Assembly: GCA_040757085.1 (NCBI GenBank)
Contig: JBFLXJ010000011.1
Coordinates: forward strand, 100,086-164,085
Reading direction: 5' to 3'
Length of the DNA: 64,000 nucleotides
Source: Bacillota bacterium
GTDB lineage: Bacteria; Bacillota; Sulfobacillia; JACIYH01
Numbering within the stretch: the first letter of the stretch is position 1; each line of letters starts with the position of its first letter. This document shows, piece by piece, positions 50,107 to 58,677 of this stretch. Both the position numbers and the translations under genes were made by a program. Under the pieces are notes generated by a model that was not told the origin of the DNA, ran no database searches, and worked only from the letters and a program-made list of their open reading frames with translations.

Positions 50107-51345
50107 CTAGCCGGTGTGGCGCAGGGAGTAGAGGTGGGTTCTCTGCTCCAGGCTGATGGCGCGGGTATGGGGGGTACGGTACCAGCCGCGGTGGCGGAAA
50201 GTGAGCAGTCCCGCCACCGCAATGGGTATCCAGGTAAACGAGAACACGGTGTAGGCGGGTAAATAGAGATAGGCTTTCAGGGGTGCCTTTTCCAGATACA
50301 TAGCGATCACGGGCATGAGGTAGGGGACGAGGGCCAGGGCCAGCAGCAGGGGGTTTTGGTCGCGGGCGGCGGCGACGGCTACCGCCGTCCGGGGGTGCAG
50401 GGCAGCAGAGAGGGCACAGAGGGGTCCGGCGAGGAGCAGTACCGGTTGCAGCAGGCACAGGAGGGCGTCCGCCCTCGTCCAGCTGCGCAGGGTCAGGGCC
50501 TCCCGGAACAAGCGGGGTCCGTAGGTGAAGAGGACCTGCCATTTCCCTTGCAGCCAGCGCAGCCTCTGCCGGCAGGACGGCCCCAGCCGGGCAGGTTTTT
50601 CGTCGAACACCACCGCTTCGTGGGCCCAGGTCACTCTTATGCCCCGCGAGATCAGGATCACCGTGTACTCCAGATCTTCGGTGAGAGAGGTGGCGGGCCA
50701 GCCCGTGCTGGCCAGAACGTCCCTGCGGAAGCACATGCCGGTACCGCAGAGCAAGCCCGATAGCCCCGCCCGGGCGCGGCCCAGTTGCCACAGCCGATTG
50801 GCCAGCCAGAAGTTGATGGCGTACGAGGCGCTCACCCAGGAATCCAGGGGGTTCTTGGTTTCCACCCGGGCCTGGACCACGCTGGCTCCCGCCACCAGGC
50901 GCGCGTTCACCCGGGCCAGGAACGAGGAGTCAAGGAGGTTGTCAGCGTCCATGATGCAAATGGCGTCACAGCGCGAGCGGTTCAGTATCTGGCACAGCCC
51001 GAACTGCAGGGCGTACCCCTTCCCCCGGAGGTGGCTTACCCGCTCCAGCACGGTTGCCCCTGCCCGCGCTGCCACGTGAGCGGTCCCGTCAGTGCAGTTG
51101 TCTGCTACCACGTAAACCTCCACCAGGTGTGCCGGGTAATCCTGGCGGGCAATGCTGTCCAGCAAATGGGGCAGTACTGTCTCCTCGTTGTGGGCGGGTA
51201 TGAGCAGGGCAAAGCGGGTCACCGGCTCCGCCGGAGGCGGGCAGCGCGGGTGCCCCAATCCCAGGTACGCGAGAATGTAGTAATAGAGGAGTGCCAACAG
51301 AAACAACCATTGTAACGCGCTCAATATGTACTCTGGCGCCGCCAT
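50107..51345 (-). CDS. membrane glycosyltransferase, family 2
   Basis: 412 residues. An N-terminal membrane segment leads to a GT-A domain with LIPAHNEET, VVADNCTDGTA, CIMDADNLLD, TEDLEYT and the processivity motif QRLRWLQGK, then three or four C-terminal membrane segments. This is the arrangement of chitin/hyaluronan/cellulose synthase-like enzymes (BcsA/HasA group), so a secreted polysaccharide is likely. The ATG has GGGGGG upstream and a TATAAT lies 30 bases before it. No other exopolysaccharide gene is adjacent. Confidence 0.88.
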   Translation of the reverse strand: MAAPEYILSALQWLFLLALLYYYILAYLGLGHPRCPPPAEPVTRFALLIPAHNEETVLPHLLDSIARQDYPAHLVEVYVVADNCTDGTAHVAARAGATVLERVSHLRGKGYALQFGLCQILNRSRCDAICIMDADNLLDSSFLARVNARLVAGASVVQARVETKNPLDSWVSASYAINFWLANRLWQLGRARAGLSGLLCGTGMCFRRDVLASTGWPATSLTEDLEYTVILISRGIRVTWAHEAVVFDEKPARLGPSCRQRLRWLQGKWQVLFTYGPRLFREALTLRSWTRADALLCLLQPVLLLAGPLCALSAALHPRTAVAVAAARDQNPLLLALALVPYLMPVIAMYLEKAPLKAYLYLPAYTVFSFTWIPIAVAGLLTFRHRGWYRTPHTRAISLEQRTHLYSLRHTG

Positions 51346-51374
51346 GGCGACCCCCCTCCGATTGCTCCCCTGCG

Positions 51375-51380
51375 ATTATA
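51375..51380 (-). promoter_or_regulatory. -10 element TATAAT of the glycosyltransferase gene
   Basis: Exact TATAAT on the minus strand, 29 bases upstream of the ATG; the -35 region is a poor match. Supports independent transcription of the glycosyltransferase. Confidence 0.4.
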
Positions 51381-51411
51381 CGTTGGGGAACAAGGAGGCT
51401 TCACGGACGGC

Positions 51412-51438
51412 GCCCGGCCCTGCAAGTGGGGCCGGGGC
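51412..51438 (-). terminator. hairpin downstream of the M20 peptidase gene
   Basis: GCCCGGCCC (51412-51420) pairs with GGGGCCGGGGC (51428-51438) with a one-base bulge and a 7-base loop. It lies about 70 bases beyond the peptidase stop on the minus strand, without a T run; probable terminator. Confidence 0.4.
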
Positions 51439-51505
51439 GAGAACGGCGCGACTACGCTTCAAAATCGCACTCGCTCTCCCTCACCCGGCCCCGTACGCCC
51501 GCGGG

Positions 51506-52840
51506 CTAGGTCGTACAGAAGGAAGTGAGGGCGTCCCACATCACCTGCAGGGCGAAGCGGAAGCTGTCCTCGGGAAGTCGCTCATCGGTACCGTGGGCCA
51601 GGTGAACCGGCACGTGGGGCAGGTAGGGCCAGAACCCATACACGGGGATGCCCAGCCGGCGCAGGAAACGGCTGTCGGTCATCCCGGTGGACATGAAGGG
51701 AGCGAGGGTGCTTCCCGGGACGTGCCGGGAAAGGGCCTGGCGCAGGCACTCCACCAGGGAGGTGGGGAAAGGTGACTCACTAGGCTGGTCGCTCATGAGG
51801 ACCTCCACCGTGATGCCTGCCCCGTCGTCTCCCAGGGCCTGGCGGACTTCGGCCAGGAAGGTTTCGGGCGTGAATCCCGGCACCATGCGACCATCCACCT
51901 CGGCCGTGGCCTGGGCGGGGATCACGTTGGTTTTGCTCCCCGCCGCCAGTACGGTGGGACTAACCGTGTTGCGCAGGGTGGCCGCCAGCCCGGCTGCCTT
52001 TTCCGGTGGCAGGAGCCGCTCCAGGTCTTCCCGCCTGCCGCCGGTGGCGATTGCCTGCCGGATGGCCCTGCCCACTTCCGGTCCCCCGGCCTCCACGAAA
52101 GCGGCCAGCATGGCCTCGACGGTGGGGGTGAGATGCAGGGGTAGTTCGCGCGTGCCGAGGCGGGCCACGGCGCGGGCCAGCTTCACCACCGCATTGTCGG
52201 CGACGGGCACGGAGCCGTGGCCCGCCCGGCCCCGGGCAGTGAACCGCAGCCAGCATACGCCTTTTTCCGCCGTCTGGCAGGTGAATACTTGGGCTCCCCC
52301 CAGGGAGAAGGAGGCACCGCCGCCCTCATTGAGGGCTGCTTCCGCCTGCAGTAGTTCGGGGTGCTCGCGGGCGAGCCAGGCCATGCCCCAGGTGCCGCCT
52401 GCTTCCTCGTCGGCGGTGGCGGCCAGGATCACGTCCCGGTCCGTTTTGACCCCCAGGCGCTTCATCCAGAGGAGGATGGTCACCCAGCCGGCGATCATAT
52501 CCTTGCAGTCCAGGGATCCCCGTCCCCAGATGGCGCCGTCCGCCACCGTCCCCGAAAAGGGCGGGTACTGCCAGTCCTCTGCCCGGGCGGGTACCACGTC
52601 CAGGTGACCCGCGAGCAGGAGGGGTTTTCGCCTCCCATCCCCCGGCCAGCGGGCTACGATGCTGCCCCGCCCCGGGGCGGGCTCGAATACCTGGCAGGAG
52701 ATCCCCTCCCGGCGCAACAATCCTTCCAGGTAGCGTGCTGCCTGGACCTCGTTACCCGGTGGATTGGTGGTGTCGATTTGCAGTAGAGAAATCAACAGTT
52801 CTTTGGCCTCTGCGTACATCTCATCTCCCGGGAATTCCAT
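51506..52840 (-). CDS. M20 family metallopeptidase
   Basis: 444 residues, two-zinc amidohydrolase/peptidase group (ArgE/DapE/CPG2 relatives). Metal ligands and base are visible: GHLDVVPA (H79, D81), GRGSLDCKDM (D111), ATADEEAGG (E145, E146), and MSTGMTDSRF toward the end, with a lid domain around AGHGSVP. The ATG has AAAGGAGGAACG upstream. It could cleave dipeptides, N-acyl or N-carbamoyl amino acids; the sequence alone does not say which. Divergent from phoU. Confidence 0.88.
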   Translation of the reverse strand: MEFPGDEMYAEAKELLISLLQIDTTNPPGNEVQAARYLEGLLRREGISCQVFEPAPGRGSIVARWPGDGRRKPLLLAGHLDVVPARAEDWQYPPFSGTVADGAIWGRGSLDCKDMIAGWVTILLWMKRLGVKTDRDVILAATADEEAGGTWGMAWLAREHPELLQAEAALNEGGGASFSLGGAQVFTCQTAEKGVCWLRFTARGRAGHGSVPVADNAVVKLARAVARLGTRELPLHLTPTVEAMLAAFVEAGGPEVGRAIRQAIATGGRREDLERLLPPEKAAGLAATLRNTVSPTVLAAGSKTNVIPAQATAEVDGRMVPGFTPETFLAEVRQALGDDGAGITVEVLMSDQPSESPFPTSLVECLRQALSRHVPGSTLAPFMSTGMTDSRFLRRLGIPVYGFWPYLPHVPVHLAHGTDERLPEDSFRFALQVMWDALTSFCTT

Positions 52841-52912
52841 CGGTTCGTTCCTCCTTTCCTCTCTTGGACGCCTGTTCCGCCCCGGGTGCCAAGCCTCCGC
52901 GTCCGGGAAGCA

Positions 52913-52926
52913 TTCTGCGGGCAGAA
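52913..52926. promoter_or_regulatory. inverted repeat TTCTGC-GG-GCAGAA in the peptidase/phoU gap
   Basis: A 14-base near-palindrome midway in the 183-base divergent region between the M20 peptidase and phoU genes. A shared operator is possible. I could not identify a Pho box or a convincing sigma-A promoter here. Confidence 0.3.
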
Positions 52927-53023
52927 AGCAGCTTCCTGCTCCCGCCAGAGCGCGGGGCGGAAGGGAAAGCGGGGATCCGGGGAGAAAATGAAGTAGGAAT
53001 TGGGTGGTGAGGGAGGCTGAACG

Positions 53024-53677
53024 GTGCGCAGGTCATTTGAAGAAGGGCTGGCCAACCTGCGGGAGGACTTGCTGCGCCTGGGCCACATGGCCGCGGAAGC
53101 AGTGGCCCTCTCGGTTGACGCTTTGAAGCGTCAGGATGTGGAGCTGGCCCAGAAGGTCATAGCGGGTGACGAGCCCATCGACCGCCTGCACCTGGAGATC
53201 CAGAACCGGTGCATGGAACTGATTGCCACCCAGCAGCCCATGGCGGGCGATCTGCGCGTGATCGGTGCTGCCATGGTGATAAGCATTGACCTGGAGCGGG
53301 TGGCCGACCATGCCGAGGGAGTGGCGTCGGCGGCGGTGCGGATGGCCCGGCAACCGTTGCTTAAGCCCCTCATCGATGTGCCGCGGATGGCGGAAGTGGT
53401 GCAGGGGATGCTGAAGAAGGCGCTGGACGCCTTTGTGGAGCGGGACGCACAGAAGGCAGCCCAGGTGGCCCAGGACGATGACGTGGTGGACGGCCTCCGT
53501 TCCCAGGTGTTTCGCGAACTCCTCACCTACATGATGGAGGATCCCCGCAACATCTCCCGGGCCCTGGAATTGATCCTGGTAACCCAGCACATCGAGCGGA
53601 TGGGAGATCATGCCACCAACATCGCGGAAAGAGTCATCTACATGGTCACTGGCGACCTCCGCGACCTCAACGTCTGA
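53024..53677 (+). CDS. phoU: phosphate transport regulator PhoU
   Basis: Cytosolic helical-bundle regulator of phosphate uptake. 217 residues with two PhoU repeats: DL..LG.MAAEAV..SV.AL, GDEPID.L, DLR.I.AAMVISIDLERVADHAEGVA in the first and RNISRALELILVTQHIERMGDHATNIAERV in the second, each holding the metal-binding E-R-..-D-H-A motif. The start is GTG after GAGGGAGG. It heads the pst operon, an order seen in several Bacillota. Confidence 0.95.
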   Translation: MRRSFEEGLANLREDLLRLGHMAAEAVALSVDALKRQDVELAQKVIAGDEPIDRLHLEIQNRCMELIATQQPMAGDLRVIGAAMVISIDLERVADHAEGVASAAVRMARQPLLKPLIDVPRMAEVVQGMLKKALDAFVERDAQKAAQVAQDDDVVDGLRSQVFRELLTYMMEDPRNISRALELILVTQHIERMGDHATNIAERVIYMVTGDLRDLNV

Positions 53678-53783
53678 CCACGAGGAGGGACCCTCTACCC
53701 GGCCCCGGGCGGGCACCCCCGCCATATCCGGGGGAGGAATCCCCGCCCGGGGAGGCCGGCGCAGGACGTCCGCCGGGCACGGC

Positions 53784-54623
53784 TTGGGCGATGGCAGGGC
53801 GCGCATCAGGGCCCTCGTAATGGTGGGCGTCATGCTCCTCGGCTTGCCCGTCCTGGCCGGGTGCCGGCGGGAAGCCCGGGCCCACTCCCTTACCCTGGCG
53901 GGATCTACCTCCGTGCAGCCATTTGCCGAATTGCTCGCGGAGGTGTTCATGTCCCGGCACCCGGACATATCGGTCAACGTGCAGGGCGGTGGCTCCAGTG
54001 CCGGCATTGAGGCCGCTCTCAGCGGTGCTGCCGACATAGGGATGTCTTCCCGCCATCTGGAGCCCGGGGAGGAAGCGCGCCTGCGGCCGGTATTGATAGC
54101 CCAGGATGCCCTGGTGGTGGTGGTCCATCCCTCCAACCCGGTCACTGGCCTGAGCCGTATCCAGGTGCGGGAGATATTTGCGGGGCGGATAAGGGACTGG
54201 AGCCAGGTGGGAGGGCCCCCGCGTCCCATCCACGTCATATCCCGGGAGGAAGGCTCGGGGACGAGGGCTTCCTTCGAAGAAATGATCATGGAGGGGCAGG
54301 AGGTAGACCTGCGCGCTCTGGTTCAGGACTCAAACGGAGCCGTGCGCGAGACGGTGGCTCAGGACCCCGGAGCCATCGGTTACATCAGCATGGGCCTCGT
54401 CGACGAGAGGGTCAAGCCCGTTTCCATCGATGGGATGAGTCCCTCGGTGCAGGCGGTACTGGAAGGAAAATACCGGCTGGTGCGCCCGTTTCTGTTCGTG
54501 CTGAGGGGAGAGCCGCAGGGGCCCGCGCGGCAATTCCTGGATTTTGTCCTGGGCCCGGGGCAGGCTATCCTGCAGGAAGAGGGACTTATCCCCGCCCGCA
54601 CTGAGGGGGGAGGGGGTTCTTGA
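53784..54623 (+). CDS. pstS: phosphate-binding lipoprotein PstS
   Basis: 279 residues. A signal peptide with Arg residues and lipobox L-A-G-C (Cys27) leads into LTLAGSTSVQPFAELLAEVF, VNVQGGGSSAGI, ADIGMSSR, SREEGSGTRASFE and GAIGYISMGLV, the phosphate-binding signature set. The start is uncertain: TTG 53784 is used because it supplies the positively charged n-region; ATG 53820 would remove it, and the frame is open further upstream inside phoU. It overlaps pstC. Confidence 0.9.
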   Translation: MGDGRARIRALVMVGVMLLGLPVLAGCRREARAHSLTLAGSTSVQPFAELLAEVFMSRHPDISVNVQGGGSSAGIEAALSGAADIGMSSRHLEPGEEARLRPVLIAQDALVVVVHPSNPVTGLSRIQVREIFAGRIRDWSQVGGPPRPIHVISREEGSGTRASFEEMIMEGQEVDLRALVQDSNGAVRETVAQDPGAIGYISMGLVDERVKPVSIDGMSPSVQAVLEGKYRLVRPFLFVLRGEPQGPARQFLDFVLGPGQAILQEEGLIPARTEGGGGS

Positions 54624-55471
54624 AAGGTCGGGAATTGATCATCCATCGCGTCCTGCTCGTGTTGGCCTTGTCTTCCCTCAGCCTGTTGGCTCTCATCGCC
54701 CTGTTCATCTTCGTGGGCGGGGTGCCCATCATGGTGGAGGAAGGGGTGATGGAGTTCCTCCTGGGAACCAGGTGGGCTCCCACCCGCGGCCATTTTGGCA
54801 TCCTGCCCATGATCGTGGGGTCCCTGTGGGTGACGGTCGGCGCACTGGTGCTCGGGGTGCCTGTTGCCCTCGCCTGTGCCATTTACCTCTCGGAGATAGC
54901 CTCGGAAAACGTGGGTAGGGTGGTCAAGCCCGCGCTGGAACTGCTGGCGGGGATTCCCTCCGTGGTTTACGGATTCCTGGGACTCGTGCTGCTGGTCCCC
55001 TTTGTCAGGGAGTTCCTGGGGGGGCCGGGCTTCTCCGTGCTGGCGGCTGCCACCGTCCTGGCGGTGATGATCCTGCCCACGGTGACCAGCGTCTCTTACG
55101 ATGCCCTGCGGGCGGTCTCCCCCAGCTACCGGGAGGGCTCCCTGGCCCTGGGGGCTACCCGCTGGCAGACCATCCGCATGAGCGTCCTGCCGGCGGCCCG
55201 CTCCGGTATCCTGGCCAGTGTGATCCTGGGGATGGGGAGGGCGGTGGGCGAGACCATGGCCGTGATCATGGTGGCGGGGAATGCCACCCTGTTGCCCATT
55301 TCCCCCCTGGACCCGGTGCGTACGCTGACCTCGAACATTGCCCTGGAACTGGGGTACGCCGCCGGCAGGCACCGGGAGGCCCTCTTTGCCACGGGGGTGG
55401 TGTTGTTCCTGATCATCATGGCACTGAATCTGGTGGCAGGAGCTGTAGCGGGTAGGAGGAAGTCCAGGTGA
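54620..55471 (+). CDS. pstC: phosphate ABC transporter permease PstC
   Basis: 283 residues, six membrane segments, with the permease coupling loop EGSLALGATRWQTIRMSVLPAA and GMGRAVGETMAV, and FLLGTRWAPTRGHFGILP, which is typical of PstC. TTG 54620 follows GGGGGAGGGGG and overlaps the pstS stop. The family call is firm. Confidence 0.94.
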   Translation: MKGRELIIHRVLLVLALSSLSLLALIALFIFVGGVPIMVEEGVMEFLLGTRWAPTRGHFGILPMIVGSLWVTVGALVLGVPVALACAIYLSEIASENVGRVVKPALELLAGIPSVVYGFLGLVLLVPFVREFLGGPGFSVLAAATVLAVMILPTVTSVSYDALRAVSPSYREGSLALGATRWQTIRMSVLPAARSGILASVILGMGRAVGETMAVIMVAGNATLLPISPLDPVRTLTSNIALELGYAAGRHREALFATGVVLFLIIMALNLVAGAVAGRRKSR

Positions 55472-56406
55472 ACGGCCGTGTACACGGAAGTGCAGCGCCG
55501 GGCGGCGGCAGGTTGGAAAACCCCGATGGGAGGGGCAAGGTTGCCTGGCAGCGGGATGTCATCCTGCGTTCGCGGCGGCAGGACCGCTTCGTGGTGGGCC
55601 TGCTGGCTGGCAGCGCCTTGCTGGCCGTCGGGATTCTGGTGCTCATCGTGGGATACGTGCTGTGGCAGGGCCTGCCCGTTCTCACGCCCGAGTTCCTGCG
55701 GGGGGCCCCGGAAAAGATGGGGAGGGCGGGTGGCATATTCCCCACCATCGTGGGCACAGTGCTCCTCACCGCCGGAGCGGTGCTGGTGGCGGCTCCCCTG
55801 GGTGTGGGCACGGCCATATACCTTGCTGAATACGCCCAACAGAGCCGGCTGGTGGCGCTCATCCGTTTCGGCACCGAGTCCCTGGCCGGGATACCTTCCA
55901 TCATCTTCGGTGTTTTCGGGTTTCTCTTCTTCGTGATCTACCTGGGGATGGGCTGGTCCATCCTCTCCGGGGCGCTGACCCTGGCTGGTATGATCCTGCC
56001 CACCGTCATCCGCACTGCCGAGGAGGCGATGCTGGCCGTACCGCGGGAGTACCGGGAGGTGAGCTATTCATTGGGGGGATCACGCTGGCAGACCATCACC
56101 AGGGTGGTACTCCCCAATGCCCTGCCCGGCATCCTCACGGGCGTCATGCTGGGGGTTGGGCGCAGCGTGGGAGAAACGGCGGCCGTAATATTCACGGCTG
56201 GAGCCTCCCTGCGGGTTCCCCACTCGGTGCTGGATCCTGTGCGTACCATGTCGGTGCACTTTTACCTCCTGGCCCGGGAGGGGATATCCATGCGCAATGC
56301 ATACGGCACCGCAGCGGTGCTGGTGATGTCCGTGCTCGCCGTGAATTTCGTGGCCTACTATCTCATGCACCGGCGTCTGGTCCGGTTCCGGGGGGCGGGA
56401 CGGTGA
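55468..56406 (+). CDS. pstA: phosphate ABC transporter permease PstA
   Basis: 312 residues with about 30 extra hydrophilic N-terminal residues before the first membrane helix. Blocks GGIFPTIVGTVLLTAGAV, GVGTAIYLAEYA, LAGIPSIIFGVFG and the coupling loop VSYSLGGSRWQTITRVVLPNALPGILTG mark PstA. GTG 55468 overlaps the pstC stop (GTGA) and has GGAGGAAG upstream; the stop overlaps pstB1 in the same way. Confidence 0.94.
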   Translation: MNGRVHGSAAPGGGRLENPDGRGKVAWQRDVILRSRRQDRFVVGLLAGSALLAVGILVLIVGYVLWQGLPVLTPEFLRGAPEKMGRAGGIFPTIVGTVLLTAGAVLVAAPLGVGTAIYLAEYAQQSRLVALIRFGTESLAGIPSIIFGVFGFLFFVIYLGMGWSILSGALTLAGMILPTVIRTAEEAMLAVPREYREVSYSLGGSRWQTITRVVLPNALPGILTGVMLGVGRSVGETAAVIFTAGASLRVPHSVLDPVRTMSVHFYLLAREGISMRNAYGTAAVLVMSVLAVNFVAYYLMHRRLVRFRGAGR

Positions 56407-57203
56407 AGGACGCGGCTGGTACGGAGACGAGGGCCTGCGGGGAATCCGCGGAGCCGGTCAAGATCCTGGTACGGAACCTTGAGTTCTGGTACGGACCGGT
56501 GCAGGCTTTGAAAGGCGTCACCCTGCAGGTGGGGCGGGGGGAGCAACTGACCATCATGGGCCCCACCGGCAGTGGAAAGACCACTTTCCTGCGCTGCTTG
56601 AACCGGTTGAACGACCTGGTGCCCGGCACCAGGCGGGAGGGCGAAGTGCTCATCGACGGCCAGGACGTGTACCGCCCCGGCGCCGATCCCGATGCGCTGC
56701 GCAGGCGGGTGGGTATGGTGTTCGCCCTGCCTGTCCCCCTGCCCATGTCCATCTTCGACAACGTGGCGTATGGACCCCGGCTGCACGGGGTGCGGGGCAG
56801 GAAGCTGGCCGAGGTGGTGGAGCGGAGCTTGCGCGGGGCGGCCCTGTGGGACGAGGTAAAGGACCGCTTGGGAGACTCGGCATTCAGCCTGTCCGGGGGA
56901 CAGCAACAGCGCCTGTCCATTGCCCGTGTCCTGGCGGTGGAGCCGGAGGTCATCCTCATGGATGAACCCTGCTCGGGTCTGGATCCCATCTCCACCCTGC
57001 GGGTGGAGGAACTCGTGGAAGAGTTGCGCGGCCGGTACACCATAGTCTTCGTCACCCACAATCCGCAGCAGGCGGCACGCCTGGGCGGGCAGGTGGCGTT
57101 CTTTTACCTCGGTGAACTTGTGGAGTGCGCCCCGGCGGGGCAGCTTTTCACCAGGCCCCGTGACCGGCGGACGGAGGACTACATCTCCGGCCGCTTCGGA
57201 TAA
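56403..57203 (+). CDS. pstB: phosphate ABC transporter ATPase PstB 1, Q-loop Gln replaced
   Basis: 266 residues. Walker A GPTGSGKTT (53-61), intact signature LSGGQQQR (163-170), Walker B VILMDEPCSGLDP and H-loop VTHNPQQAA. In the Q-loop, where PstB normally reads VFQ-x-PNPFP, this protein has VFALPVPLP, with Ala108 in place of Gln. The downstream PstB has the opposite defect. Together they would pair into one complete and one degenerate ATP site. GTG 56403 overlaps pstA. Confidence 0.93.
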   Translation: MKDAAGTETRACGESAEPVKILVRNLEFWYGPVQALKGVTLQVGRGEQLTIMGPTGSGKTTFLRCLNRLNDLVPGTRREGEVLIDGQDVYRPGADPDALRRRVGMVFALPVPLPMSIFDNVAYGPRLHGVRGRKLAEVVERSLRGAALWDEVKDRLGDSAFSLSGGQQQRLSIARVLAVEPEVILMDEPCSGLDPISTLRVEELVEELRGRYTIVFVTHNPQQAARLGGQVAFFYLGELVECAPAGQLFTRPRDRRTEDYISGRFG

Positions 57204-57265
57204 ATCCTGGCCGGCCGGGTTCCCGAGCGGCGACGACAGCGGCCCATGGATGAGGTGAAACGCGG

Positions 57266-58027
57266 TTGGCGAAAGGCAAAGTGGTGGTGTCCGAACTGAA
57301 CCTCTCCTACCGGGGAAGACCCGCCCTCCGAGACGTTACCCTGATGTTCCCCGAGAAGGCCATCACCGCAATCATCGGTCCCTCCGGGTGCGGCAAGTCC
57401 ACGCTGCTACGCACCATAAACCGCATGAACGACCTCATCCCGGGTGTTCAGATCCGGGGAAAAGTCCTGCTCGACGGCGAGGACATCTACGGCGGAGGCA
57501 TCCTCCTTGAGGAGCTGCGTCGGCGGGTGGGGATGGTTTTCCAGCGCCCCAATCCCTTCCCGCTTTCGGTTTTCGATAACGTAGCTTACGGGCCCCGGGT
57601 CCACGGCGTCCGCGATCGCCGGGTGCTGGCTGACATCGTGGAAAAGTGCCTGCGGGCGGTGGGCCTTTGGGACGAACTGCGGGACCGTCTGCACCGCCCT
57701 GCTCTGGACTTATCCCTGGGCCAGCAGCAACAACTCTGCCTGGCCCGGGTGCTGGCCGTGGAACCCGAGGTCATCCTGCTGGACGAGCCCTGCTCTGCCC
57801 TGGATCCCATCTCCACCCTGCGCATCGAGCAGTTAATGCAGGAATTGAAGGAACGGTATACCATCATCATCGTCACCCATAACATGCAGCAGGCAGCCCG
57901 TGCCTCCGACCTCACCGCCTTCATTCTGAACGGGGAGCTGGTAGAGTGGGCGCCTACCGAACTCCTCTTCACCTCACCCCGCGACCCGCGCACGGAGGCG
58001 TACATCACCGGACGTCGCCTCCCCTGA
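57266..58027 (+). CDS. pstB: phosphate ABC transporter ATPase PstB 2, degenerate signature motif
   Basis: 253 residues. Walker [10 protein letters not shown] (38-46), normal Q-loop [10 protein letters not shown] (Gln93), Walker [15 protein letters not shown]-loop VTHNMQQAA. The signature, normally LSGGQQQRL, reads LSLGQQQQL (149-157), losing the second Gly and the Arg. The start is TTG 57266 with GAGGTGAAA upstream, 62 bases after pstB1. As a heterodimer with PstB 1, its Walker site would face the intact signature of the partner. Confidence 0.92.
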   Translation: MAKGKVVVSELNLSYRGRPALRDVTLMFPEKAITAIIGPSGCGKSTLLRTINRMNDLIPGVQIRGKVLLDGEDIYGGGILLEELRRRVGMVFQRPNPFPLSVFDNVAYGPRVHGVRDRRVLADIVEKCLRAVGLWDELRDRLHRPALDLSLGQQQQLCLARVLAVEPEVILLDEPCSALDPISTLRIEQLMQELKERYTIIIVTHNMQQAARASDLTAFILNGELVEWAPTELLFTSPRDPRTEAYITGRRLP

Positions 58028-58121
58028 CCGTCCGGGTCGTTGGCCGGCAGAGCCGACGGGCGGTCGCCTGGGAAGGTGACCGTGTGCTATACTGTCTCGG
58101 AGAGAAAGGCCGAGCCAAACA

Positions 58122-58646
58122 TTGTGCGGGAGAGGGGCAGGGGAACTGGCCGGGGCGGGCAACGCGGGCGGAAACTGGATCGTCTACATCGATGGAGGGG
58201 CCCGGGGAAATCCGGGGCCGGCGGCGGCCGCCGGGGTGATCCGGGACGAATCCGGAAAGCAAATACAGTTTTGCGTGTACCTCGGGGTAACCACCAACAA
58301 CGTGGCGGAATATCTTGCTCTGTTGTGGGCCCTGGAGGAGGCACGGCGGGCCAGGGTGCCCGAGTTGATGGTTTTCACCGACAGCGAACTCCTGGTCCGG
58401 CAAATGACGGGAGAGTATAGGGTCAAGAGCCCCCGGCTCACGTCCCTCCATCGGCGTGCCCTCGAATTGGCCCGGGCCTTTCCGCGTTTCCAGATAAGCC
58501 ACGTGCGGCGGGAGGACAATCGGCTGGCCGATTTCCTGGTCAATCGCACACTGGACTGGGCCGCCAAATATCTTGAGCCCCCGGCCTGCCCTGGAGCGGG
58601 TGCGGACGAATATGCGCGTGGGCCCGGTGAGGGCAGGCAGACCTAG
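58122..58646 (+). CDS. ribonuclease H type I family protein
   Basis: 174 residues. The RNase HI catalytic acids are present: D24 in WIVYIDGGARGNPGPAAAAGV, E63 in TNNVAEYLALLWAL, D87 in VFTDSELLVRQM and D137 in EDNRLADFLVN. This is the compact Bacillota YpdQ/RnhA-like form acting on RNA in RNA-DNA hybrids. The start is probably TTG 58122, giving a 17-residue variable leader; no better start is in frame. A TATACT (58088-58093) may be its -10. Confidence 0.88.
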   Translation: MCGRGAGELAGAGNAGGNWIVYIDGGARGNPGPAAAAGVIRDESGKQIQFCVYLGVTTNNVAEYLALLWALEEARRARVPELMVFTDSELLVRQMTGEYRVKSPRLTSLHRRALELARAFPRFQISHVRREDNRLADFLVNRTLDWAAKYLEPPACPGAGADEYARGPGEGRQT

Positions 58647-58677
58647 CACGGCGGCGTCAGCGATGGGCGAGGTAGTG

